Positions 1-7,683 of a stretch of 64,000 bases of DNA are shown piece by piece. The notes below the pieces were generated by a model, which saw only the letters and a list, made by a program, of their open reading frames with translations, was not told the DNA's origin and did no database searches. Made by a program: the position numbers and the translations under genes. Source of the stretch: Maricaulis sp034670125 (GTDB lineage Bacteria > Pseudomonadota > Alphaproteobacteria > Caulobacterales > Maricaulaceae); the NCBI RefSeq assembly GCF_034670125.1, contig NZ_JAXMOC010000005.1, positions 186,001 to 250,000 on the forward strand. Reading direction: 5' to 3'. The number at the start of each line of letters is the position of its first letter. The first letter of the stretch is position 1.

Positions 1-1101
1 GGACAACAATAATGACTTAATACTTGGAAGTTCGCTCTTAAATTCATTTATCACATCTTGCATTCTTTCATGCGAATACGGCTCAAAGGCTTTCTCGAAA
101 TTATTTGAACTTATTGTTACCTGATCTTCTTTAAAAGCATTTCTCGCCGCTGCATGTAAAAGCTTCACCAAATCTCTAGGTCGTTTTCGGCAAAGCGAAA
201 GAAGAACATGGTGGATGTAACGGTCGCTCCAATGTCCTAGCCCCTCAAACTTTGGCGTCATAATTTTCGACAAAATTTCACTCGAAATCGCTTTTTGCGA
301 CATAGTTTCGATGTGCTGGGTATCTGCATCCGGATCAAAAAAAGTTTCGATCCTTTTAGCAATGAGCCGGAGAATTTCATTGTTGGTCCATTCCACCCAA
401 ATTATTTGCCGTTCGATTTTGTCTGTGGATTCATCGGACGTCCGAACGAGGAAATAAACGTCACTCCGCAGGCCAACACGAAACATGAGCCGCTTATCTT
501 GCCCGGCCAAATCACGAATTGCATTTAGTAACGCAGAAATATTTTGAATATCAGTATAGGAAGCGGACCATCCACGATCAACATCGTCTATATAAACCGA
601 TATGACCTGTTCCTCAAAAAAATTGTCCAATACAATTTCATTTGTAATTTGTAATTCTTCGGACTTTATCCTTTTTAGAATACCAGTAATGGCCCTAATA
701 GGATTTCTGGCTAGATCAATGTTATCGAAATATTTTTCGCTATTTTTATCTATAAATTTATTAGTCGCCTTTTCGGCGATAATTTTAAGTATTCCATTTT
801 TCCAATTTTCTATTCTTTGATTGAATTCAATTTCTTTGGATCCACCTAGGCCGGCAATGTCGTTTGGCTGAATCCACACTGCAAGTTGATCGGTGTCACC
901 GTCGCTCAGAAATGCACGTTTCAACAACGCACTCTTCCCTACACCTTTGTGACCGACAACGACCCGGATTGGGAGATCGCTCTGAAGGTTCTCAAAGGCT
1001 CGATTCGAGACGAAGTATTCTTTGAATCGTTCAACGTCTTCATTCTCAGCATCTTCGGCGCCAAAAAGTTTCTCGATGGTGGCATCATCAAAGCGCGGCA
1101 T
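1..1101 (-). CDS. P-loop ATPase, Sll1717/KAP-like, truncated by window edge
   Basis: An open frame of 367 codons runs from an ATG at 1101 to the first base of the window with no stop, so the C-terminus lies outside. The protein starts MPRFDDATIEKLFGAEDAEN. It has a Walker A motif GHKGVGKSA at residues 50-58, a Walker B-like YIDDVD at 170-175, a possible sensor segment LRSDVY near 211, and a basic CRKRPRDLVKLL stretch near 304. This layout fits the Sll1717/KAP-type P-loop NTPases, which are often found in accessory or defence regions; that role is inference. Base composition and codon use (many AAA, AAT, ATA and TTT codons) differ sharply from every other gene here, suggesting horizontal acquisition. 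The P-loop assignment is firm, the subfamily less so. Confidence 0.8.
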   Translation of the reverse strand, partial: MPRFDDATIEKLFGAEDAENEDVERFKEYFVSNRAFENLQSDLPIRVVVGHKGVGKSALLKRAFLSDGDTDQLAVWIQPNDIAGLGGSKEIEFNQRIENWKNGILKIIAEKATNKFIDKNSEKYFDNIDLARNPIRAITGILKRIKSEELQITNEIVLDNFFEEQVISVYIDDVDRGWSASYTDIQNISALLNAIRDLAGQDKRLMFRVGLRSDVYFLVRTSDESTDKIERQIIWVEWTNNEILRLIAKRIETFFDPDADTQHIETMSQKAISSEILSKIMTPKFEGLGHWSDRYIHHVLLSLCRKRPRDLVKLLHAAARNAFKEDQVTISSNNFEKAFEPYSHERMQDVINEFKSELPSIKSLLLS

Positions 1102-1236
1102 AGCAATCTCGATTAGTTTAGCGGATCACAACCTAAAGCGGTTTGAGCGTTGAAGCAATGCACTCTGGTTTGTGCGGCCCTGGTGGGATCGGGACAGACA
1201 CAATTAATCCCCGGCGTCCGCCCCTCCGGCGCAAAC

Positions 1237-1372
1237 CCCACCATAATTCGCTTGCCGAGAGATCGCCGTATCCGGTTCTTCAGGTCAAGGGCCGCAGAGC
1301 GGCCGCTTCGCGGTTTTACCCTTGAGCTGAAGAACCGGATACGGCCTGCTGGCTGACAAGCGATCCATGGAT
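1237..1372. repeat. R2 palindromic element, copy 1 (136 bp)
   Basis: A 26-bp left arm (1266-1291) pairs with a right arm (1319-1344) with one mismatch, giving a very long hairpin with a GC-rich inner loop and a bulged outer stem (GCTTG near 1250 with CAAGC near 1358). The same 136-bp unit recurs at 43721-43856. It fills most of the gap 1102-1527, in which I see no gene. Confidence 0.85.
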
Positions 1373-1527
1373 AGCCGAGCGCGACCGGGGCCGCGCCGGT
1401 CTCCGGCTCAATCTGATGCTTCAGGCCCCGGTTTGCAGATCGAGGGTTTGTTCATCGACACACCGGGAAAGCTTGACGCGGCGTGCCATGGGCTTACCTA
1501 GGCGCACGTGTTTCTGGAGCGCCCTTC

Positions 1528-2196
1528 ATGTCCGACGACAAACTCATCCCCGCCAGCCCCGATGCCGACGCCTATGCCAAGACGGCCGAGGCAAATGCGG
1601 CGGAGATCTTTGATCGTGACGAGCCGTTCGCCCTCTTTGCCGACTGGCTGACCGAGGCGAAGAAGAAAGAGCCCAATGATCCCAACGCCATGGCGCTGGC
1701 GACGGCGGACGCGTCCGGCCTGCCGGATGTGCGCATGGTGCTTTTGAAGGAGCTCGATGCCGACGGTTTCGTCTTCTACACCAATCTGGACAGCGGCAAG
1801 GGCGGGCAGTTGGCCGACAATCCGCAGGCAGCGCTCTGTTTTCACTGGAAATCCCTGCGTCGCCAGGTGCGGGTGAGGGGGGCGGTCGAGCCGGTCAGCG
1901 CCGCCGAGGCCGATGCCTATTTCGCCTCCCGGGCGCGGGACAGCCGGATCGGCGCCTGGGCCTCGAAACAGTCGCGGCCGCTGGAAAGCCGGTTCGCGCT
2001 TGAAAAATCGGTGGCCCGCGAGGCGGCGCGCTTCGGTCTGGGTGAGGTGCCGCGGCCGGCGCACTGGTCGGGCTTCCGGATCCGTCCGCTGAGCCTGGAA
2101 TTCTGGCGCGACCGGCCCTTCCGTCTCCATGACAGAATGTTTTTTGACAGGCCGGATTTGGGGTCGACTTGGACGGTGACCCGGTTGTATCCCTGA
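1528..2196 (+). CDS. pdxH: Pyridoxamine 5'-phosphate oxidase
   Basis: A 222-residue cytosolic FMN enzyme that oxidises pyridoxine/pyridoxamine 5'-phosphate to pyridoxal 5'-phosphate, the last step of vitamin B6 synthesis and salvage. Family blocks seen are VRMVLLKELDADGFVFYTN near residue 57, QAALCFHWKSLRRQVRVRG, the SRIGAWASKQS segment and the diagnostic C-terminus ending RLYP. Length matches the family. I chose the ATG at 1528 because GGAG lies just upstream and a start at 1483 would add 15 unconserved residues. It precedes the DUF1499 gene by 25 bp on the same strand and may be co-transcribed. Confidence 0.95.
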   Translation: MSDDKLIPASPDADAYAKTAEANAAEIFDRDEPFALFADWLTEAKKKEPNDPNAMALATADASGLPDVRMVLLKELDADGFVFYTNLDSGKGGQLADNPQAALCFHWKSLRRQVRVRGAVEPVSAAEADAYFASRARDSRIGAWASKQSRPLESRFALEKSVAREAARFGLGEVPRPAHWSGFRIRPLSLEFWRDRPFRLHDRMFFDRPDLGSTWTVTRLYP

Positions 2197-2221
2197 ACAG
2201 GATGCCTGAGGGGGCCGAGCT

Positions 2222-3013
2222 GTGGACACTTTGACGAACATCCTGCGCCTGGCGATCCAGACGCTTGGCTGGATTCTGGCCCCGTTGGTGCTGGTGACGC
2301 CGCTGTGGTTTCTGGTGGCTGCACTGGGGACCAAGCTGGGTTTCTGGGGCTATGAGTTCGGTCTCGACTGGATGACGCTGGAGACCGGCCCCAAGCTGGT
2401 TCTGGCCTGTGCGGTCGCCGGCCTGTTGATGACGACCCTGCTCATCACCCACCGATTTGTGGCCCGCCGCTGGATCGGCATGGTCAGCCTGCCGGTCCTG
2501 GCCCTGGTGGTGGCGGGCGCCGGTTTTGCCGGGCGCTATGTCTATGACGGCCTTTCCGCCAGCCGACCGGTGGTCCTGGATGTGACAACCGATGCCGCCG
2601 AGCCGCCGCACTTCACCGCCGCCTATGCGTCGCGTCGCGGCGATGCCCGACGATCTCTTGACTATGACCCGTCCTTCGCCGCTGCACAGGCCGAGCATTA
2701 TCCCCATCTCACCAGCCTGGTTATCGAGCAGGACGCAAGCAGCGCCTTTCGCGAGGCCCTGCTCTATGCTCGCGACAGCGGCTGGCGGATCGGCACGGCC
2801 TCGGATTCCGCCGGCATGTTCGAAGCTGGCGCCGAGAGCCTGATGTACGGTTTCCGCGACGACATCTCGGTGCGTGTGCGCGCGCTGGAGGACGGACGCA
2901 CGCAGATCGACATCCGCTCCCTCGCGCAGCAGCCGGTCCATGATCTCGGCCGCAACGCCCGCCGCGTCGAACAGTTTCTCGCGGTGATGGGTGGCGAGGG
3001 TGAGGCCGGGTAG
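2222..3013 (+). CDS. DUF1499 family membrane-anchored protein
   Basis: 263 residues starting at GTG. Three hydrophobic segments lie in the N-terminal ~110 residues, followed by a soluble domain. The C-terminal part carries the DUF1499 pattern of vRvR...DIRSLaqqpvhDLGRNArRveqFL. The function of DUF1499 is unknown; the topology suggests an inner-membrane protein with an exposed C-terminal domain. The last 80 bp, including the stop codon, are duplicated exactly at 3995-4074, so the gene end was either reconstructed or used as a target when the adjacent 1-kb segment arrived. Confidence 0.8.
   Translation: MDTLTNILRLAIQTLGWILAPLVLVTPLWFLVAALGTKLGFWGYEFGLDWMTLETGPKLVLACAVAGLLMTTLLITHRFVARRWIGMVSLPVLALVVAGAGFAGRYVYDGLSASRPVVLDVTTDAAEPPHFTAAYASRRGDARRSLDYDPSFAAAQAEHYPHLTSLVIEQDASSAFREALLYARDSGWRIGTASDSAGMFEAGAESLMYGFRDDISVRVRALEDGRTQIDIRSLAQQPVHDLGRNARRVEQFLAVMGGEGEAG
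2934..3013 (+). repeat. 80-bp direct repeat, copy 1 (3' end of DUF1499 gene)
   Basis: Identical by eye over 80 bp to 3995-4074, at a distance of 1061 bp. This copy encodes the last 26 codons and TAG stop of the DUF1499 gene. It resembles the duplicated gene end seen at some integrated elements. Confidence 0.9.
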
Positions 3014-3203
3014 GACCCGAGGGACCCTGCTCCGGTTTGGGCGGGTTCGGCCGCTTTTCTTGCCAGATTTGCAATGAATGATTGCGTTTTCTTGGACCCG
3101 ACAGGAGGCAATCAATCAGCGTGGGCGAAAATGAAATGAAACGGAATGGACATGGATAAGTTCGTGTTTTAGCATTTCGCTCAAGTAATTTGAGGGGAGT
3201 TCA

Positions 3204-3911
3204 ATGACTTCATTGAAGCATGCAGCGATTGCGTTGATGGTGGGCGTTAGCGGAATGATGGTCGCGCCGTCTGTGGGTCTGCTCGAAACCTTTAGTGCTG
3301 CCGCGCAAACGGGCGCAGCCACCGCCAGCGTGCAGCGACGCCCGCGCATATCCCCAGACACCAATCAGGTTGTTGACGAGGCATTGGAGGGCGATAGCTG
3401 CCACTGGTCTTTTGTGTTCCAGGACCTGGGTCGCTTCGATCTCGTTGCCGCGAGGTCGCGTGGTGATGTTGGAAATGCGCCGCCAATGCTGGTCGGAAAG
3501 CCCCAAGCAGACGGGATGAGCTTCCATCTCCCGCGCTCAGACCAATTTTTCGGTGACGTGACTTTCGAGGAAGTTCGGGACGAAGACGGATGTCTCATCG
3601 AGCGCCATTGGCAGACTGCAATCTATACCAATGTGAATCCCGCGACAGGCGCTGAAATTCGGATGAATTTCAATCGCCGCAATGACGGAATGTACGCTGT
3701 TCGTTTCATTCAGGTTGTCGAGAACGGTCCCAATGAGGAGATCGCTCGCTACGTCTATCAAAGAACAGGTGTACATGTGCAGATTCCCCGTCGGGAGCCC
3801 GAGCGTATTGTCTTCCCTCGGCCCAGTGAGACCCGGGAGCAGATGCCGGGCAGCGCTGGCTTCTTTCCGTCCACCCCATGGGTTCACATCAGTCAGAGAC
3901 GCCGGACATAG
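3204..3911 (+). CDS. Hypothetical secreted protein inside duplicated-end insert
   Basis: 235 residues with an N-terminal hydrophobic stretch (KHAAIALMVGVSGMMVAPSV) and an Ala-rich cleavage region, so probably exported. The mature part has two Cys (DSCHWSF and DEDGCLIERHW) and no family I recognise. Start ATG 3204 follows GAGGGGAG with good spacing. Codon use is somewhat less GC-biased than in neighbours, and the gene is the only one between the two 80-bp direct repeats, so it looks acquired. There is no recombinase beside it. Confidence 0.65.
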   Translation: MTSLKHAAIALMVGVSGMMVAPSVGLLETFSAAAQTGAATASVQRRPRISPDTNQVVDEALEGDSCHWSFVFQDLGRFDLVAARSRGDVGNAPPMLVGKPQADGMSFHLPRSDQFFGDVTFEEVRDEDGCLIERHWQTAIYTNVNPATGAEIRMNFNRRNDGMYAVRFIQVVENGPNEEIARYVYQRTGVHVQIPRREPERIVFPRPSETREQMPGSAGFFPSTPWVHISQRRRT

Positions 3912-3994
3912 GCTCGACCACAGTTGTCAGGAATTCCCGCCACGCGAGAATTTAGGCTGTCCGCTACGTCGACATCCATTCCCAGCCCAGCCAT

Positions 3995-4074
3995 CGGTCC
4001 ATGATCTCGGCCGCAACGCCCGCCGCGTCGAACAGTTTCTCGCGGTGATGGGTGGCGAGGGTGAGGCCGGGTAG
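3995..4074 (+). repeat. 80-bp direct repeat, copy 2
   Basis: Exact duplicate of 2934-3013. Here it is not attached to an open DUF1499 frame, so it is a gene-end fragment. It runs straight into R1 sequence at 4085. The stretch 3912-4278 otherwise holds no gene that I can see. Confidence 0.9.
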
Positions 4075-4084
4075 CTGGCGCTTT

Positions 4085-4270
4085 TCATCCCTGATGGACG
4101 CCCCGCAAAGGCGGGGCGCAAGTCAGGGACCTATGTGGTTGCAATCAGTTAGGTCCCCGCCTTGCGTCCGGCCTGCGCCGGACATCCAGCGGGGATGACA
4201 AATGTGCCTGCAATCAGTTAGGTCCCCGCCTTGCGTCCGGCCTGCGCCGGACATCCAGCGGGGATGACAA
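4085..4270. repeat. R1 palindromic repeat, copy 1, with tandem extra half
   Basis: Reverse orientation: a C-type half (4085-4131, GACGCCCCGC..GCGGGGCGC hairpin) is followed by an S-type half (GTCCGGC..GCCGGAC hairpin) ending GGGGATGACAA at 4201. A 61-bp unit containing the S half (4141-4201) is then repeated at 4210-4270. It lies between the 3' ends of convergent genes. Confidence 0.85.
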
Positions 4271-4278
4271 GGGTTGCT

Positions 4279-4929
4279 TCAGGCGCGTTGGCGGGTCGGG
4301 CGCGCTGTCCTGCCGGAAGACCACGCCAGGCTCCATCCGATCAGTGCTGTCAGAAGAAGGCTGATCAGCGCGATCACCCAGCCGCCACCGGGAATGTGGA
4401 TGCCCTGCACCAGAAGGCGCTCATGCCGGCGGATGCTCGCCCATTTGTGCAAGGATCCTTCGGCGAAGGCGTCGGTCGCAAACAGGTCGACCAGGGCGCG
4501 GCGATCACGATAGCGAACGATCACGAAGCGGTCCCAGCCATTGCTGGACGGGTCGGCCCACTGGCTGGAGAAGACGGGGTGGGAGCCGCGTTCCAGCATC
4601 AGCGGGACCATCACCTGAGCAAAGCGGGCATAGGCCTCTTCCCCGGTGCCGCCAAAGCCCGATGCGGGCGGATAGTCGGCCTGGTCGTGGAATTCGTAGA
4701 GGTTCACCGTATAGACCGGGCGACCGTCATCGCTTTCCAGTAAACCGCGCAGGGCTGCCAGGTCGTGGCGGCCGCCGGGTTGCCGGGTCTGGGCCTCGAT
4801 TTGCTCCATATAGGCGTCGATTTCTGCCTGGCTCAACGGGTTGGCCTGCCACTGATAGCTCCAGAAAGCGGCCAGCGTCAGCACGGCAATCGCGGCCAGG
4901 GCGATCAATCGGATAGGGGGTCTGCGCAT
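4279..4929 (-). CDS. Membrane protein with DUF1330-like domain
   Basis: 216 residues. The N-terminal membrane segment is LIALAAIAVLTLAAFWSY and the C-terminal one is WVIALISLLLTALIGWSLAW. Between them lies a domain resembling the DUF1330 dimeric alpha/beta barrel (VYTVNLYEFHD, then FSSQWADPSSNGWDRFVIVRYRDRRALVDL). The start at 4929 is chosen because GAGG sits six bases upstream; an upstream ATG at 4941 is possible. The gene is divergent from an HxlR regulator, and a CTTGC-N5-GCAAG palindrome abuts its ribosome-binding region, so it is probably that regulator's target. Function unknown. Confidence 0.6.
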   Translation of the reverse strand: MRRPPIRLIALAAIAVLTLAAFWSYQWQANPLSQAEIDAYMEQIEAQTRQPGGRHDLAALRGLLESDDGRPVYTVNLYEFHDQADYPPASGFGGTGEEAYARFAQVMVPLMLERGSHPVFSSQWADPSSNGWDRFVIVRYRDRRALVDLFATDAFAEGSLHKWASIRRHERLLVQGIHIPGGGWVIALISLLLTALIGWSLAWSSGRTARPTRQRA

Positions 4930-4945
4930 GTCGATCCTCATTTTG

Positions 4946-4960
4946 CTTGCAAAATGCAAG
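4946..4960. promoter_or_regulatory. Operator palindrome 1 (HxlR candidate)
   Basis: Perfect CTTGC-N5-GCAAG palindrome just upstream of the Shine-Dalgarno of the minus-strand gene ending at 4929. It matches the second site 39 bp away centre to centre. Confidence 0.7.
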
Positions 4961-4984
4961 TTTAGTCGGACAAGGCATCATATA

Positions 4985-4999
4985 CTTGCAAAAAGCAAG
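4985..4999. promoter_or_regulatory. Operator palindrome 2 (HxlR candidate)
   Basis: Second CTTGC-N5-GCAAG, extended by flanking A and T to a 6-bp arm on each side, about 20 bp upstream of the HxlR start. Two copies of the same dyad in one divergent promoter suggest a dimeric regulator controlling both genes. Confidence 0.7.
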
Positions 5000-5018
5000 T
5001 GAAATGATAGGCAGAGAC

Positions 5019-5450
5019 ATGTCCCGCACGTCAGACGCCTGCCGCTCGCACTGCCCGATCAACTTCGTCCTCGAGACCTTCGGCGACCGATGGACGCTGT
5101 TGATCGTGCGCGACCTGATGTTCAAGCAAAAGCAGACCTATGGCGGCTTTCTGGAGTCCGACGAGGGGATATCGACCAATATCCTGGCCGAGCGGCTGAA
5201 GCGGCTGGAAGCCCACGGCATCATCGAGCGGCACGGGCCGAAAGGGCAGCGCCAGGTCTATGCGTTGACATCGAAAGGCCGGGACCTGCTGCCGGTCATG
5301 CTCGAAATCACGGCCTGGAGCGCCCGCCACGACGCCGCGACCAATACGCCGCCCGGGTTTTTGCAAGCTTATGAGGTTAACCCGGACGGTGTGAAGGCGG
5401 CGATCCTGGCCCAACTCGATGGGGATGAAAGCGGCCCGGGTCCGGATTGA
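5019..5450 (+). CDS. HxlR-family winged-helix transcriptional regulator
   Basis: 143 residues. The N-terminus has the HxlR signature CRSHCPINFVLETFGDRWTLLIVRDLMF, then the winged-helix region (GISTNILAERLKRLEAHGIIERHG, YALTSKGRDLLPVM). Cys residues near the N-terminus (DACRSHCP) could sense thiol-reactive compounds as in some HxlR proteins, which is inference. I prefer the ATG at 5019; an in-frame ATG at 5004 would add five residues. It likely represses itself and the divergent DUF1330-like gene through the two palindromes in the 4930-5018 gap. Confidence 0.9.
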   Translation: MSRTSDACRSHCPINFVLETFGDRWTLLIVRDLMFKQKQTYGGFLESDEGISTNILAERLKRLEAHGIIERHGPKGQRQVYALTSKGRDLLPVMLEITAWSARHDAATNTPPGFLQAYEVNPDGVKAAILAQLDGDESGPGPD

Positions 5451-5457
5451 GCCCTGG

Positions 5458-6372
5458 CTACGCGGCCTCGGCCAGCTTGAAAGTCGCGGTCAGATCGATC
5501 TGGTCGACCGTGTCGCTGGCAACCTTGCCCAGTTCGACCAGGTGAATCACATGTGCCAGCACGGAATGGGCGGCGGCCGGGTGAAGGCGCTTGTCGATAT
5601 CGGCATACATCACCTCGACCATCTCGCGGATGGTCGTGTGGCCATCGGCGAGGCAGGCCAGGATCTGGTCCTCGCGGGCCAGGCGGTGATCGATATAGGC
5701 CTGGATGAAGGCGCTCGGCGCTTCGATGGCGGGGCCATGGGTCGGCCAGACGCGGTCAAAGTCACGGTCGCGCATGCGGCCGAGCTGGTAAAGATAGTCG
5801 CCCATATGCCCGTCCGGCGGGCTGATCACGCTGGTCGACCAGGCCATCACATGGTCGCCGGAAAACAGCGTGTTCTCCTCCAGCAGCGCATAGCAGACAT
5901 GGTTGGAGGTGTGGCCGGGCGTGTGCAGGGCCTGCAGCGACCAGCCGTCGCCCTGGAAGGTCTGCCCGTCGACGATCTGGATGTCCGGCTGGAAGCCGAC
6001 ATCGTCGCCGGCCTCGAGACGGACCTCGCCGCCGGCCGGCGCTGTCTGTTGCGGGCCGAAGCCATAGACTTTCGCGCCATGCCGCTCGGCCAGCGGGTGG
6101 GCGAGCGGTGAATGGTCGAGATGGTGGTGGGTGACGAAGACGTGGCTGACGGTTTCGCCCGCCAGTGCCGCGTCGAGCGCCTCGATATGGGCCGGGTCGA
6201 CGGGGCCGGGATCGATCACCGCGACCGAGCCATGCCCGATGATGTAGACGCCGGTGCCGGTGTAGGTGAAGGGGCCGGGATTGGGCGCCACGACGCGCCG
6301 GATCAGCGGGGAGAGCGTGTCACAACGCCCGTATTCGAAGTCGAAATCGCGTACGAAGGGAATTGAACTCAT
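5458..6372 (-). CDS. MBL-fold metallo-hydrolase (LACTB2-like)
   Basis: 304 residues, presumably cytosolic as no signal is seen. Metal-binding motifs are present: VFVTHHHLDHSP (HxHxDH), LHTPGHTSNH, LFSGDHVMAW and VWPTHGP. The C-terminal ~80 residues form a winged-helix-like tail typical of the beta-lactamase-like protein 2 group (acyl-CoA thioesterase or RNase-like activities in relatives). The substrate cannot be read from the sequence. Its ATG overlaps the stop of the upstream gene by 4 bp (ATGA), so the two are translationally coupled. Confidence 0.88.
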   Translation of the reverse strand: MSSIPFVRDFDFEYGRCDTLSPLIRRVVAPNPGPFTYTGTGVYIIGHGSVAVIDPGPVDPAHIEALDAALAGETVSHVFVTHHHLDHSPLAHPLAERHGAKVYGFGPQQTAPAGGEVRLEAGDDVGFQPDIQIVDGQTFQGDGWSLQALHTPGHTSNHVCYALLEENTLFSGDHVMAWSTSVISPPDGHMGDYLYQLGRMRDRDFDRVWPTHGPAIEAPSAFIQAYIDHRLAREDQILACLADGHTTIREMVEVMYADIDKRLHPAAAHSVLAHVIHLVELGKVASDTVDQIDLTATFKLAEAA

Positions 6373-7319
6373 GAGACTTGCTTGATCGGTTCCGGTTTGG
6401 GGTGGCCGAGGAATTCCAGAAATGCCGCAGCCAGACGCCTGGTGACCTTGATCTTGTCATCCAACTGCATGGCGACCGGAGGACCCATATCAGTCTTGTT
6501 CACATCCACGACATAGAGCCGTCCATCCTCGCGATTGCGCAGCACGTCCAGCCCGCCCCAGTCCAGCCCCATGGCGTGGGTGAAAGCAGCCAGTTGTTCG
6601 CGCTCGCGGGCGGTGAAGACATCATTGGTCTCGGCGCACTCGATCTCGTCATTGGAATTGGAAAAGCGGGAAACCAGCTTGCGGCGCTTGCGGATGACCA
6701 GGGGGATATGACCGTCCATGGTGGCGCAGCGCAGGTCCTCGACCATGCCGCCGGGCACGGTGTTGTCGATCACCCGCTGATAGACACGGCCGGGTCGGGC
6801 GGCCTCGATCGGGCCCTGGATGACACGCCCGTCATGGGCACCGTTGAGCTCGGACTTTTCCACCATTGGACCGGTCCAGCGGGTCGGGTCGACCGACAGG
6901 GAATAGCCGAAAGACTGCTCGAACACCCGCGCCACATGGCTTTTTTCGATGCTCTGGCAGTCACGATTGATGACCCGTGCACCGGGCGGAACATGGCAGG
7001 GCTGGCAGGTGGTCGAATCGTCAAACACGAAAACCGCATCGGCCTCGCTGGGCTGCCGCGCGATGCGCGCGCCGGCGGCGTGCAGGACGGACCAGATCAG
7101 ATACCAGGGGCGCGGCCGGTCCGGCGCGAACCAGATTTTCGGCCCGTCGGTCCGCAAGGCCGACTTGATGCGCCAGCCCTCGACGATGAAGTAGAACGGG
7201 AACCAGGACAGGACCTCGCTGATCAGTCCCAGTTTGAGCGGAAGACGGGCACCCGTCTTCTTGACGGTGACGACACCGTCCTGGAACTCGAAATCTCGCC
7301 ACCACAGCGCACTGTGCAT
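6369..7319 (-). CDS. ATP-grasp-like protein, function unknown
   Basis: 316 residues. The C-terminal half has ATP-grasp-like features: VIQGPIEAARPGRVYQRVIDN, then IPLVIRKRRKLVSRFSN, and a metal-ligand-like LDWGGLDVLRNREDGRLYVVDVNKT. The central VFVFDDSTTCQPC segment is unusual. It is the first gene of a two-gene minus-strand operon with the MBL hydrolase (4-bp overlap). The family resembles tubulin-ligase/RimK-like ATP-grasp folds only loosely, so a ligase role is inference. Confidence 0.6.
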   Translation of the reverse strand: MHSALWWRDFEFQDGVVTVKKTGARLPLKLGLISEVLSWFPFYFIVEGWRIKSALRTDGPKIWFAPDRPRPWYLIWSVLHAAGARIARQPSEADAVFVFDDSTTCQPCHVPPGARVINRDCQSIEKSHVARVFEQSFGYSLSVDPTRWTGPMVEKSELNGAHDGRVIQGPIEAARPGRVYQRVIDNTVPGGMVEDLRCATMDGHIPLVIRKRRKLVSRFSNSNDEIECAETNDVFTAREREQLAAFTHAMGLDWGGLDVLRNREDGRLYVVDVNKTDMGPPVAMQLDDKIKVTRRLAAAFLEFLGHPKPEPIKQVS

Positions 7320-7449
7320 GGATAGGCCTTTCTACTCGTAACCGCGCCGCATCCTAGGCATTCGCCGGACACTTGCAATTCACTCCGGATCACGGGCGGC
7401 GCGGATTTTGCGTAACCGGGTTATGTCGTCTTGGTCACGGGAGGGGAAT

Positions 7450-7629
7450 GTGAACGCCGGTCGATTTCTAGGCAAGCGCATCTTGCGGCTGGGCTGGCTC
7501 CTGCTGGCGCTGATCATGACCCAGTTTTTTATCAGTGAGGCAACAGTCGAGCCTACACTGTCGCGGACGGCTCCCTTGCCCCCGTTGGCGGCGGATGATG
7601 CTGCATTACAGCAACAGACCCTTCATTGA
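7450..7629 (+). CDS. Small single-pass membrane protein
   Basis: 59 residues from a GTG at 7450 preceded by GGAGGGG at good spacing. A basic N-terminus (NAGRFLGKRILR) leads into one hydrophobic helix (LGWLLLALIMTQFFISEA) and a short polar tail. It lies 54 bp upstream of oppB on the same strand. No family recognised. The ribosome-binding site and membrane segment are the only support. Confidence 0.4.
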   Translation: MNAGRFLGKRILRLGWLLLALIMTQFFISEATVEPTLSRTAPLPPLAADDAALQQQTLH

Positions 7630-7683
7630 CATCAGGCGCGTCGCATAGAAACTGCGCGAACCTTGAACTGAGCCGTACAATTT

